This document shows, piece by piece, positions 38,035-50,506 of a DNA stretch of 64,000 nt. Position 1 is the stretch's first letter. Each line of letters starts with the position of its first letter. Source of the DNA: Cardinalis cardinalis (Eukaryota; Chordata; Aves; Passeriformes; Cardinalidae). Position numbers and translations under genes: made by a program. The notes beneath the pieces were generated by a model, which saw nothing but the letters and a program-made list of their open reading frames with translations, was not told the origin of the DNA and did no database searches. The DNA is taken from NCBI GenBank assembly GCA_014549065.1, contig JACDOX010000083.1:1850611-1914610 (forward strand), in the 5' to 3' direction.

Positions 38035-40044
38035 ATGGTTCTCTTTGCAATAGTGGCAAGATTTTTATATCCTACTTCTCCATTTTAAAACTTCAAAATC
38101 AGTCAAGAAGACCCTTTAACCTCATCAATATTATATGAAAGTCCTCACATGTACAGCCTGTTGCACATGAAAGATTGCTGTTTGATTCCCGGCACAGCTG
38201 GGGTCCAGGGCTTCAGGCAGCAGGACTGAATGAATTTAAGAACTCTTCTACTTGAGGAAGCGTAAATCCTGAGGAAGAGGAGGTTGGAGAAGCATGCTGA
38301 TGATGACCCATTGCATTCTCTTGCAATTCAGCTTTGAATGGGATTTCTACACTGGCTGCTCAACCTATAAAATTATAGTATAGCCAAAATATATTAAAAG
38401 CAATTCTCAAATTATTTCACAAAAGCAAGAAACACAGTCATTCCACAGTCAATTAAAGGCCTCAGTTTCCTGTAATTTGCAAGTATTTTGATGGATACTT
38501 TGTTGACAGAGCTAAGAAATCCCTAACTCTTGCATGAATGGTCATTCCCTGTGGAATTTGAGAGATGTATTTATTATTTTCTTTAGACTGTAGCTCCACT
38601 GCAAGGGTTTTTATCACCCACATAGAAAGAAGGAATAATGATGGCAAATAACTCCTGTAGTAAGAGTTTTGTGTAGTTAGTCATCTGATTAGGCAGCAAA
38701 GCAGGTTTATGAAGAATAAAAGGAAAGCAACAAACAACCCCAATGTCCTCTGCACATCTTTGAGCAGTTACAGTGAAGGGGTTTAGCTGGGGCATGAAGG
38801 GAAACACCTCTCTTGGCTGGCAGGATGGAGGCAGAGATGTGTACCAGTGGAGCATGTGGCTAAAACCACTTTTCTTTGGAGGAAGCGACAGAGCTGTGAT
38901 TCATAAACTGGCGCTCTGGCTACTGCCTAATTCCTTGAGTTGCAGCAAGATCTTCATAGTCCCTCACACCTCACTGTTCACCTATCATTCCAATACCTAG
39001 GAAATCACATCAGAAATGCAAAGTCCATAAAATCAATGGAAAAAAGGTTTGTTTAAGTCTGAGTCATCTCTCTAATATTGTGATTCTCAACTAATCTGAA
39101 CAACTCTTGTTGCCATTGACGAGTCCAGCTATTTATGAAGTTACTGTGCTTGTTCGCCCATGCTATTATTGACTACAAGACATTTTTGCCTTTTCCTCAT
39201 ACTACATACACATAACCTTCCTCATCTGTTCCCTAGTGGAAAAAGAAGCTGTAGTTTTACTTAGAGTCACTCAAGAATTACAGCTTCTGCTGCATTTTCA
39301 GAATACTTAAGAGAATAGGTTTCTTTCCAAAGGAGTGGTGTTAAAGATTCAAGATATGATACTCAATCTCTGTTTCACATACAAAACAACATGCCCAGCA
39401 AAATGCAGCCAAGGTGCATTAAAAATAAACAAGAGATAAGCAAGGAATGCAGCTATTGCTGTTTTCAGAAGTTCAGAAAAAGAACTCCTACCTTCATGGT
39501 TTATGAAGAAATAAAAGCTTTGCAAGATACCAGGAGTAAGAAACTTGTCATTTTCTGTCAGATTCTGCACAACAGGGACATGGAGGCATTGAATTCATCA
39601 AGGTGGTCAAGTATTTGCCAGGGTGAGGCCAACATCCCTTCTTTGTTAAGAAATATGGATCCAGCATTTCAACTTATAGCCATAAAAATGATTTCTATGA
39701 AATGTGTAAGTGCAAGGACCACATCTGCTCTCCAAGGTGTGTGTATATCTGAAATACTACCAATTAGCTCAGAAATTATTTTCACTATAAACTAAGATGG
39801 CTAGATTTTGTGAGCACAAAGGTGCATTTGTATAATTTTAGAGATGCAAAGTTAGAAAGCAGTTTTGATAATTTTGTCCACGGTTGTAACTATTGACTTT
39901 TTAATATCCTTAACAGCAGCAAACAGAATTTCTTTATCCAGACAGAACTGAGCTCCCTGAAAGTTGCACTGTGGCTCTCCTAAATTTCCCTAATAGAAGA
40001 TGAATCTTGCTTTTGGTCTCATGCAGCAATCAGCTGGTTAGAAA
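38035..40044. other. unique DNA, no gene seen
   Basis: No exon, RNA gene or transposon is recognised. A 134-codon open frame on plus at 39391-39795 is rich in lysine and isoleucine and has no family feature, so I treat it as chance. Confidence 0.5.
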
Positions 40045-40578
40045 CGTCCCGGCTAGCATGTGCAGCGACCACTGGCAGCGGGGAAGCCCCTCGCCTCGGA
40101 GCGGCGGGATCGGGCTCGCGCTTCCCGCAGGCACCCAGAGGGGAATCCGGGGACGTTGCTAGATGCAGGACGAAGCTGACAGAAGCTGCTAGCAGCAGAA
40201 ATAAGAAGGCGGACTCCAGCTGGGTTTTAGTCCAAGTTTACNTCATCTCAGGGGAACCAGCAGCAGGAGACAAGGAAAAAGGCGTGTCCCCCCAGGTTAT
40301 AAAGTGTGAAGGGGCAGGGGAGGAACAAATCCCGGCAGCCAACAGGAATCCGGGGGGGAGTGGGGTACATAAGATAGACAGATGATACAGAGCAATCAGG
40401 GCAGCTGGAAGGTGGGACCCATGTTTCCCCTCGAATCCCTCGAAGCCCAGGACAGAATTTTCTGGAGAAGAGGGTGGTGGGCAAGGGTGATTGACATTTA
40501 CCGAGGAGGGGGAGAACCAGGGCGAAACCATTACAAAACAGGGGGAGACAGAACAGTCCAACTAAACACAACACAACA
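40045..40578 (-). mobile_element. solo LTR of an endogenous retrovirus (minus orientation)
   Basis: About 530 bases are sharply GC- and CpG-richer than the flanks. On the minus strand the segment starts TGTTGTGTTGTGTTTAG and has a TTTATAA TATA-like box at 40296-40304. About 60 bases downstream is a GTAAACT sequence in the place of a poly(A) signal, followed by a CpG-rich U5-like end. No gag, pol or env frames lie next to it, so it reads as a solo LTR left by recombination. The exact ends and target duplication are not clear. The undetermined base 40242 lies next to the poly(A)-like word. Confidence 0.6.
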
Positions 40579-40834
40579 GTCTCACCTCCTCAGAAGCTGA
40601 AAAAAAATCACTATCCCTAGTAAGTCACACATACTCAGCACTTAGATGCTGTAGTCAAAGACATTTTACAAATGCTTAGGTATATTATTTACATATTAAG
40701 AAAATTAATTAAATGTTGGAAGCAGCTCTAGATATGTTATGTGTAAAGAATGGATGTTTTGGAACATGAAACTGATCAGCAAAAAATAACTAATAGAAAG
40801 TATAACTGGGTGGTCTCAAAGCATTGCTAAGTTC
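40579..40834. other. AT-rich unique DNA
   Basis: A short AT-rich flank to the LTR. No gene or repeat is seen. Confidence 0.4.
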
Positions 40835-40896
40835 TGTGGAGATTTCACATGTTTTAAGAGATGTAAATGTGGAGATTTCACATGTTTTAAGAGATG
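40835..40896. repeat. 33-bp tandem duplication
   Basis: The unit beginning TGTGGAGATTTCACATGTTT starts at 40835 and again at 40868. The second copy is nearly full length and diverges only in its last bases. Confidence 0.9.
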
Positions 40897-42299
40897 TTCA
40901 TATTTTATGGCTTTCATGCAATTTAATTATGCAGTGCATCATTCCTGGGCACAAACAAAGCAATGTCCTCAAAGCATCTTCCACTACTACAGTGTAAATA
41001 AATAATAGTACTTCATATTATTATATTCAGTAGTATCAAATAGGGAAGAGATGTAAGTGGAATGACTGAGTTTCTTTAATACACTAATATTTATCCATAA
41101 GGAGAAGGCAAACCAAAATCAAATTGTGAATTAAATTATTTCAGGAGACTTAAAACAGCAGGAGGGTAGGCAGCAAAATTTGGGGGCAAATGTATGAAAT
41201 TTATGGCAAGTAAATATAAAATTAGTGCTTAGCACCAGTGCAGAATGAGCCCAGTGAAATCACAATGCTCACATTTGACAGCATTAGAAAACTTCATAAC
41301 AAAACCACTCCAAATAACAGTAACTGCTATTTTCTCTAGGAATATAATCAGCAAACAAATTCTGTAAGACATGAAGTCTGACGTACCTGAATGAATTAGC
41401 AGCACTTCAGCTGAAACAGCAAAATTGCTCTGTCATTATAGTTTTGGAAATAAATATAATACCTTCCCTTAACAAAAGCAATTTTGTATTAAGAAAATCC
41501 ATATAAAAGTTTATTTAAAAATTAAACAAAAAAATAAAAAAGGATAATATACCATATATTTGCATGTACCTTACCACATGCAGATTAATAGCAGCTCTGT
41601 TTCTTACCCCCCTTCAGAGGGAGAAATGCAAAGTTGATGAAAGACCAACTACACAAAAATTGTTAGCTGTCTGAAGAATTAACAAATGTTTGTCAGATTC
41701 TTTTACTTATAATCTGACATGCAAAACCATAAAGGCAAAATACTTCATACAAATAAGGTCCCTGCCCAGCATCCTTTGCTGATCAAGAGTGTTTTTTTAC
41801 AAGGGTTTCATTATCATATGCCCTTGAAAAATTCTGAGTCATAGAGGCTCTGGAGGGCATGCAATATTACTTAATAACACTTGAATTCTATGTTAGTATA
41901 TTGATCTATGATATGTGCCATTTGTACAACCTGGCAATTAGTTTAAAGTCTAAGCAGCTGGGATTTCTGTTTCAAATCCTGATATTCACTTGCTATGGGA
42001 CATAAGGACAACTGCTTTTGTATCTGTTATGGAGGTGAAACTAAGACTTATTTGACTTAAAAAATTTCAATCAGTCTAAAGGAGTGTAGGAATTATTGGG
42101 TAAAATCTTCAATACTTTCTAATCTTGGTAGCTATTCAAATTGCTCCCAAAGCTATACTATCTGAGTGTCTAAAATACATAGGTGCTATTTCATCTATTC
42201 TGATAAGGAATTTATATGTAAACCAATAGAAAAAATCAGGACTTAAACTAAAAAACTTCTATGTAAAGAAATAATAAAACCACACACAGATAAATCCAA
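40897..42299. other. AT-rich unique DNA, no gene seen
   Basis: No exon, RNA gene or transposon is recognised. Several TTAATTA and AATTAAATT words give a texture like the candidate conserved blocks but less concentrated. Confidence 0.5.
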
Positions 42300-42500
42300 G
42301 CCAAATGAAAATTAACTTTAAATGTTTGCCCTCTGCAGTATATCGCTTTCACACAACCAATTAAAAGAAATGCCATCTCGTTTGGAAAATATCTATTGAT
42401 TTCCCAGTTCATCAGATCAGCTTGATGTGTCCGGCAATGGCTCCTATGACATCATCAATATTTTTCTATTTAGAATAATGACTTATTTTATATGCCAAGA
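42300..42500. promoter_or_regulatory. candidate conserved noncoding element
   Basis: This repeat-free block contains CTATTGATTTCCCAG, CATCAGATCAGCTTGATGTG, GTCCGGCAATGGC and TGACATCATCAATATT. TGACATCA resembles a CRE/AP-1-type word and ATTGATTT a HNF6/PBX-type word. The call rests on motif density and absence of repeat ancestry. Confidence 0.25.
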
Positions 42501-45500
42501 GCTATAAAAAAGTCTATATACATATATCTCTAAAGACATCAGCTTAAAAACCATCTTGATTTCCCTCCTTAACATACAATATTTTTTATCCAACTTTTAA
42601 AAAAATTTGGGATCTTGCCATGAGATTCATTTATGAAACTCAGTAGATTTGTTTAGTTTATAAACTGATCTCTAAATCATGTTTCCCCTATTAGATGCTG
42701 TCGCTTTGGCCTGCATTTGGGGTCCAAATTACATACATTTTTCTTTTAGATTATGCAGAACACATTTCAGAGAAATTCTCCCAGCCCTGCTTCCCCCCTC
42801 CCTCTTTCTCCTTTTCCAGCCTCCTGTATCTTTTAACTGCTACATATTACCTCTAAATCTTTCTACAGAGTCAAAAAGGCATCCATTCAGCTAGATGTTT
42901 ATTCTCTTCAATTCACTCATGTATGTCTTTAAGATACACTTACAGCTGACTCCCAGCCCAGTTTCTAGCAATGGGAAGGAATGTTTATATGCCCTGGACA
43001 TAGATGCGCCTTTAATCAGACCTCTCCATAGGGCCAATTGGCATTTAAAAACCAGGCAAAACCTGAGCCAGGAACCAGCAATGGGACAGTTCTCACATCT
43101 AACCCCATGCAATTCTTTCTTCTAAGATTGTCATTCTGGGAATGGGGGAAGTGGAAGAAATTTCTTATCTTTCCCAGCTTCTTTCCACACGGTGGGCTCT
43201 AAAGTTCCCCTTGGAAAATGTTTCATGGTGGGCCAGGATGAAGTTTAGCAAGCTTGAAAAGCTTCCTTTCCCTGGAATTGCAGAAAAATTGGGTGATATT
43301 GCTATTTTTGAATATTCCTGGTTTGGACTACTTCTGTGGAACTCAGCCTGTTTTAAAGGACATGGTCTGTGGGAGCCTGTGCACAGCAGGCTAAAGCACG
43401 GTGTTTCTACCCTTGCAGCAGGGCTGAGTGACACAGAACTAGCTCTTCTGCCACTGGCAATGCCATCACCTACTCAAACTCTGTCTGGGGCCCACCACAG
43501 TATTCTGAGTACTCAAAACAAAACACGTGGCTCCAAACCCAGTAATTTATTTTACCACTTCGGTAATCCCTGGAATGTGGTTTGCTGACCTCTGGTGGTT
43601 ATCCAAGCTACAAGAGACGTGGCTTGCCTATCGGACATGGAGAGTTAAAAAGGAAAATTTATTAACTCCTGGGGGAGGGGGGCGGGTGCAACCACGGTGT
43701 TAGACAGTGGGAGAAGCTGAATATTTAAATCCCAGATTTCAGAGGCTACTGTCCTATGCTGCTGGCAAATTAAAGTGCAAGACTTAATCCTGTTGGTGTT
43801 ATTTTGCCCAGCAAAAAGAACTGAAGCAAACAAAGCAGAGTGGTAGCTTCTGTGCTTCATATTCTCTCATCTAGGTTGTTTCTTTTGCTCTCGCTGCTTG
43901 CATGGCTCATCGCTCTAATTCCTGATGGCCCTGTGTTCCCAGGGGAAGACTCAGATGCCTTCCAGCACCAGACTCAGAAGGGATGACTTCAGCCTTGGTG
44001 CTTAAAGCCACAGAGGCTGAAGAGCAGGGGCAAGCCATGTCCTTTGCAAGGTTACACATAGTCTGTCCCAAGAAAACTCCTGGTAAAGCTAAGGATTACC
44101 TCTTCTTTTTGGGCCTAAACCCTTGGTTTGAACTTGTCGTTGAAAGAAAGTCTAAGGTGAAACTGAGTCAGCAGCCATGTATGCAGGGTCTGAAGAAGGC
44201 CAAGTCCCCAGAACCATGTTCAGCTGGAGGAGATGCACTGCTTCTGTCTCTAACCGTCCTCCCTACCACACACTGCCTAGCAAGTCAGTGAGCAGCCCAG
44301 GATTACACTAAATTCATCCTCTGAGAATGAAAAAAAAGCAAACCCTTCATCTCAGACATTATTAAAGTCTGCTATGAGTCATGTTTGTCCTTGGTTATAT
44401 TCCTTCCAAGGAAGTATTTTCCTCAGCCCATGGAAATGTACACTAAATATAAACACAGCTTTCTCAGTGACATTTGACCAGTTTAATGACTATACCATTT
44501 TCAAGGACACTTTCTGTTCTTACGTACTGAGTCCAGATTGTTTCTATTTGCATTTTTCTGACAGAATAGTGGCTAAAACAGACTACAGTCTATTTGAGTC
44601 TGAAATAACTTCTGGTTACATGACTGCCTGAGAATTTCCATTTAAAAAGTGACAAACATTCTCTTCTTTTTCTTGTTAGCAGTCAACATGCATTACTCAA
44701 TTCAACAATGTATTGTCTTATCTATTTTTCTAGCTTTGTCACTGATCCCCTACACTCCCTACCTGTTAGCAGTGCTCCTCATGATTTGTTGAATAACAGT
44801 TAATTATTTGATACAACCAATACCAAAAAGGATTCCAATGAGTACCCTTTTAAGATCAACCTACTGTAAAAAACTTGCTCCAAATTAATTTTTTCAGCCC
44901 AGTCCTGACTTAGATAGGAGGGATAGACTTCTGTGTTAGAAAATGATGTAGCAGATGGTCAAGAGGATATTTGGGTATGATCTAGAAAATGAAAAACCAC
45001 ATCTACACTAACCATTCTATAAATGACATTAAACTAAAGTTGTGCTAAAGAAATGCAAAAAGAATGTGTGAATATGGCTTTGGGGTGAGTACCTTGACTT
45101 AATTTACATTACTTTTCTGGACTGAGTTTATAAAGAATCTATAGAATACCACCCTTGCATGTGACTCTTAGGACAAATGATCTATCTAAACAGTTAGATC
45201 TCAATTCTCTTGTGTGACCAGGTGTAAGCCAGCATTTTCAGTATCTGCTTGATGAGACAATAGTTCATTTCTTTATTAAAGGCTAAAATTTGTCCTCTGA
45301 TATATGTGAATGGCTCCCAATGAAGTAAATGAAAATGACAATTAATTATTTAGCTTAGTTTCAGGGGTATAACCAGAGCAATAATGAGAAGAAATTAAAA
45401 GAAGAAAAATTTAGATTGACTATCAGAAGAAAATCACAGGCAGTAAGACTATTTGCATACATCTCTGTCTCAGTTCTTGAACTAGATTTGGGCTACACTT

Positions 45501-47253
45501 CCCCCATCATCATCATCATAACATTAGACAGTGCAATAATTTCTCAAGGGAAAAGAACACTTGGGAACATTTAAAGTAGATTGGAAAAACATCAGGAAAT
45601 ATAGCACGGAAATCAATTCCACATTAACTGGAAGATATAGTGGTTGATCTTTATCATCTTTGCATTCCACATCTTACAGCTTATTTCCAGCTCCAGGATA
45701 TAGAAGTCTGAGGAGGTGAAAAGACGCAGTTGTACTTACTGGGTAAATAAATACTTCTGCTCCTTACAACAAGTAATCTCTGATATGGAAAGTGCCTGGA
45801 GCCTACAGAACAAGGTTTGCCCCTTCTTTCTCAGCAATGAGAAGAAGCAGATTGATCAAGCCAAAGCACTCGTATTTCTCAACATAGTGTCCTTTACATG
45901 CAAGATACACAGTTGTTACAAATACTGAAGGCAAAATCTGATAGTGACAGAAGGTGGCTCTGTATGTTGCCATTATATGTGTCCATGGATGAAGGTAAGC
46001 CTTGCCCTACTGAAGTTGGCCAGAGTAAGCCTGCTGATCATTGGGACCATTCTTTAAATGAGAAGCAAGGCACACAGACAAGTAGCGCAGCAGTCAGACT
46101 GCTGTGTAATATAACTCCAGAAATTTTGCAGTCAGTTTCCTTGCGATAGGAAAAGAGTGCACTACATTTGTGCAGCTTGGGAAACTAGAATGCCATTCTA
46201 AAAATTGCTTCCACTAACCTTGTCTTCAACAGAGATTGTGTACATCAGCTTCAGCATTTGAATAAAACATTGAATCATATGTCCCTAGTATAAAGAAGTT
46301 GAATGTCAGATGCAGAGGGTAGTGTGTGAACCACACAGGGCTAAAAACTGTTCTGCAAATATGCACTCACATGCATATTCTAAACCATGGCAGCAGAAAT
46401 GATGGCATAGACTTTATGTTTTTCTGATAACACAGCTCGTTGAAACATTGTTAGCTCCCTCTCTCTCCATCATGTCACACAGGACAAGGAATGGGACAGG
46501 GTCCCAGTGGTTCTCAATTCATAGGCATGCCATACAATCCAACAAGCCAGCTTTATAAAGGCATCCTGAATGAGGCCCTGTGCCTGCAAGGGAAATTTAA
46601 TTGGATTTCTTTACAGCTTGCAACAATCCAAAGAAAAAGTATGTAAGAATAGCATGATTCAATTTCAGCATGCACTTGAATAATAATATTTTTTAAAAGA
46701 AAGAATTCTTCATGCACACACAGGATTAAAAAAAAAAGTAAAAATGAAAACAAGGTAAACCAACAGCTTTCAATCCAAACAGACTGCATGGCCTAAATTT
46801 ATTCACAACAGCACAGACATTGTGTGTGTCATTGTCCCGAGTCAGGATATAAAAGCACAAATTATATACCATTCGATGCGAACATATTATCTTTCAGAGC
46901 TTCTGAATTTGACTTCTAGGAATAATAATGGAGTCTTTCATTTTGTCCTCATACTCTGAATCAAAGAGACTGAGAAAAGAAAAGAAAATATTGCTTTATT
47001 CAGCTATCAGATCCACCTTAAAGAATAATGACAAATTTCAGGCCTTACAGATTTGCGCTGCTTGGGTGTAACTTAAATATTTCTCTGCTTTTCATCATAG
47101 TTTACATACATTTTTCACATTAAATAGTAGCCAAATACAACCTTTAGGATCTTTGGGTTTCTTAAGGATACATGGAAGGTGTTTGCAAGTGGGCTTCTGT
47201 GTGTGTTTGTGTGGCTGTATAGCACACGTGCCTAACGATTCTACCTAATAGGG
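42501..47253. other. unique DNA, no gene seen
   Basis: No exon, RNA gene or transposon is recognised. A G-rich run at 43671-43687 could form a quadruplex. A 148-codon open frame on plus at 43142-43588 has no family feature. A CATCATCATCATCAT run lies near 45506-45520. Confidence 0.5.
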
Positions 47254-47677
47254 AAATTAAGCTGGTGAAGGGTCTAGAGAATAGGTTGTATGCAGAATAG
47301 ATGAGAGAACTGGGGTTGTTTAGCCTGGAAAAAAGGAGGCTTATCACTCTCTACACCTGCCTGAAAGGAGGCTATAGCAGGTTGGGTGTCAGCTGCTTCA
47401 CCCAGACAACTGGCAACAGGACAAGAGAAAGTGGCTCCAGGCTTTACCAGGGAGGTTCAGGCTGGACGTCAGGATAAATGTTTTCTCTCAAAGGATGGTT
47501 AAGCTTTAAATGGTCTGCCCAGCAAGGTGGTGAAGTCACTGTCCCTGGCGGTGTTCCAGAAGCAACTGGATGTGGCACATAGTTCTAGGGTATAGTTGAC
47601 AAGGTGGTGATTGGACAAAGATTGGATTAGATGATCTCAAAGGTCTTTTCCAACCTAAATGATTCTGTGATTCTAAA
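47254..47677 (+). mobile_element. CR1 LINE, 3'-terminal fragment
   Basis: The fragment shows CR1 3'-region landmarks in order. They are AGAACTGGGGTTGTTTAGCC, TGGAAAAAAGGAGGC, ACAGGACAAGAGAAAGTGGC, GGTTCAGGCTGGACGTCAGG, GATGATCTCAAAGGTC and TTTTCCAACCTAAATGATTC, with ATTCTGTGATTCTAAA at the 3' end. About 420 bases are kept. The 3' end is intact in the sense of ending in the family's octamer-like repeats. Confidence 0.95.
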
Positions 47678-48944
47678 TACTGTGTGAAAAGTGACACCTA
47701 AACTGACAACTGTCTGTGGATTTCTTTCACATCCAGAGAGAGCAAATTACTAATCTGATGGTAAATTCAAATGATTTTATTGTATTTATGAAAAATGAGC
47801 AACAGGATTCAAATTATAATCATAACTGCTACTTAACTTCACTTAAATTTAAACTTGTCTCTCTGATAGTCTTGTCTTTCAGTGCACAACAAGTTTTGGA
47901 CTGGTAATGTAAAAGTACTTTGCATCATTTTCAGACTACAGCACACCAGGAGGGAACAAATGAGATTTATGATCCAGAAGAGCAAAAGGAAGTTTCAAAC
48001 TGTAGAATGAACATGTTATTTTTATGCTTCTGGTAAAATTATCATCGATCTCAATAAGAATTATACTGATAATAAAGATTTATCATTAGTTTTTAAAAAG
48101 AAGGCTGTCTTTCATACATGACTGAGCACTTTCTCAGAAATTACAGTTCAAAATCCAAAGCCTTTGAAATAAAATGTAATATCAAGTACATAATACCGAA
48201 GGAAACAATAAATTTTGTGATCAAGTACATAACATTGACTCACAAAACACACAGACTGGTCAGCATTACAGCAGATATCCCTCTCTTCTGTAGCTCTCTT
48301 ATTAACATTCTTTATTTTAAAATTTCTTCTATTAAGTTTTTTTTTTAAAACAGCACTCTTATCCAGAGGGTCCTGGTATTTGACTTGCTTCACATTGATG
48401 CCAGGATAGTTTATGGCCTTTTATTTATTGATACTTGAAGAAGGATTTCCTCAGCCAGCCTGCCCCCACCTTTCAAGAACGGAGGCTCTCTTGAGGCTGA
48501 CAAATTCCTCTAGTATGTTTTGACTGCTGATCTGAGGGTTCAAGCCCCAGAGGTGCCTATAACTGGCCTCATACTTTTGTCATTTTCCCTACCTAATATT
48601 TAATTTTATGCCCCTTCTGAGCCCTCACTTTGGAGGAACTATATGAAAATTATTATTCCTAAAAGACTTACGATTTCAGGCAAAAATAGCAAAACTGAGC
48701 CACAGATCAAGCGGGATACACCAAGCCATTCACCACCCAAGCAGCTAAAAGGCTTCTAGTCTGGTGGCTCAGCTGGTGGACCCAACAAGGACCTGCTGTG
48801 GCTTATTTTACATTTAGGATTAACATCCTTGGAATTGAGTAAGGGAGGGAGGGAAATTAGGCTTGTTGGTACAAAGTCATGCTGTCAAAAGGGGATTTCT
48901 GAATTGTTTTGGGGAGAAATCTGACCTGACTGCAGTGAACCTGT
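47678..48944. other. unique DNA between CR1 copies
   Basis: AT-rich sequence without a recognised exon. Nothing here links the two CR1 copies, so they are separate insertions. Confidence 0.45.
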
Positions 48945-49366
48945 GAGTGAGGCCAGTGGAGGGCCATGAAGATGGTCAGAAGGTTGAAGCACCTCTTCTA
49001 TGAGGAAGAAAGAAGGCTCCAGAGAGACTTAGAGCAGCCTTCCAGTACCTGAAGAGGCTCCACAAGAAAGCTGGACCTTCTGACAAGGGCATACAGAGAT
49101 AGGATAAGGGAGAATGGCTTTAAACTGAAAGAGGGTAGGTTTTAATAAGATATGAGGAATAAATTCTTTACTGTGAGGGTAGTGAGTGAGGCACTCGAAC
49201 CATTTACCTTTAGAAGCTGCGGCTACTGCATTTCCAGCACTGTTCAAGGCCAGGCTGGATGTCAGGTTGAGAAACCTGGTCTACTGAAAGGTGTCCCTGC
49301 CCATGGCAGAGAGGGTTAGAACTTTAAGGCACCTTCCAACCCAAACCATTCTATGATTCTGTAACA
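48945..49366 (+). mobile_element. CR1 LINE, 3'-terminal fragment with internal deletion
   Basis: Landmarks include GAAGCACCTCTTCTATGAGG, AGAAGGCTCCAGAGAGACTT, CAGTACCTGAAGAGGCTCCA and AAGGCCAGGCTGGATGTCAG. Further 3' come CCTTCCAACCCAAACCATTC and a terminal ATTCTATGATTCTGT. The piece between the GAGGAAGAAAG word and AGGCTCC is shorter than usual, implying an internal deletion. The CCCAAACCATTCTATG type of 3' end differs from the copy at 47254, so it is probably a different CR1 subfamily. Confidence 0.95.
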
Positions 49367-50426
49367 GGAAACTATAGCATTCAAAACGTACAGGGGAAAA
49401 TATGCAAATGTCTTTTTCTAGAAAGAGAAAAGAAACACCAACAGGAAGTCCCCAGATTTTCACAACTATCCCTGGGAGAGCTTTAAGAATAATGGAGAAT
49501 GTAAAATTGCTCTGGCATTTTAGTGGAGTGCTGTTAAAACTTAACTGTCTTCCTTAATTTAACACTTGTGGCCTTGAACAATTTGGGGATGGGACATACG
49601 CAACTTCTCTGGGCAGCATGTTCCAATGCCCCCTGTATTGCAATGTGTTACTGTCCTGTAATGTTTCATACATATTCACATTTTTGAGAAAAATTCTTCT
49701 GGTCTGGAAAAGTCAGCTAAGTGGTTTTTACATTCTCCAAGGTGCAGAATAATTTATTGAAATATAAGGAGTAAAGGTCAGTTAGCATTTAAACATTGAT
49801 ACTGCCATGTGGAGGTGGATGAAAATTTTGCCATGGAATCTCATGAGTCAACACTGAGCCTTATGAAGCTCAGAACTTTCTAGCTTTAAACTTTATGAGT
49901 TTTGATTTTGATTTGTTAATGTTTTTGTTTGGAAAATTATGGACAATGTCAGGTTTTTTCTTGATCTAATTCTATTTTTAGAAATATTTATCTGCAAGCA
50001 GGGATCTCTGATTGTGTCGACATCCATCTACACTAACCTTCCATCCACAGTATCACTCTCAAAGTTGCTGTTTGTTACAAAGCACACAAGTTATCCTATT
50101 AATGTCAAAGAATAAGTCACTTAAGCCCTTGCCCTCTGCTAGGGGTGTTGAATATGGGTTTCCATTTGTCTTTGTCTGTCATGGCAGACACAATTTGATT
50201 GGAGGGTAGATGTGTAGGTTGATACTATAATTGTTTTCTCTATAAATGTTGTCACGAGAACAAAGCATTCAAAAAGCATAGTCTGAGTCTGGTAACTGGG
50301 CAGATCTAGCTTGTACAAATAAAGAATTTACATCTTAATTATACTTGTGAAAGAATTCTTTAACACTCCTACTTAAAAGCAGATGCCTGCTATTGAAACT
50401 ATGTTCCTTTTTATGTTATTGAGATA
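49367..50426. other. unique DNA, no gene seen
   Basis: No exon, RNA gene or transposon is recognised in this AT-rich stretch. Confidence 0.5.
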
Positions 50427-50506
50427 AGCATAGATACTAATATTTTAAGCATAGATACTAATATTTTAAACATAGATACTAATATTTTACGATACTAATA
50501 TTTTGC
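50427..50506. repeat. 21-bp minisatellite, about 3.7 copies
   Basis: The unit AGCATAGATACTAATATTTT plus A begins at 50427, 50448 and 50469. A fourth, shortened copy follows from about 50489. The copies differ at only one or two bases, which points to recent slippage or unequal exchange. Confidence 0.93.

Noticed and set aside
39391..39795. 134-codon plus-strand open frame as a gene or retrocopy
   Set aside because: No similarity to a known protein that I can recall, and no poly-A tail or target duplication of a retrocopy.
43142..43588. 148-codon plus-strand open frame as a gene
   Set aside because: No domain, no start context of note and an overlapping minus-strand frame.
50427..50506. CRISPR-like array
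   Set aside because: The units are directly adjacent with no spacers, and the genome is vertebrate.
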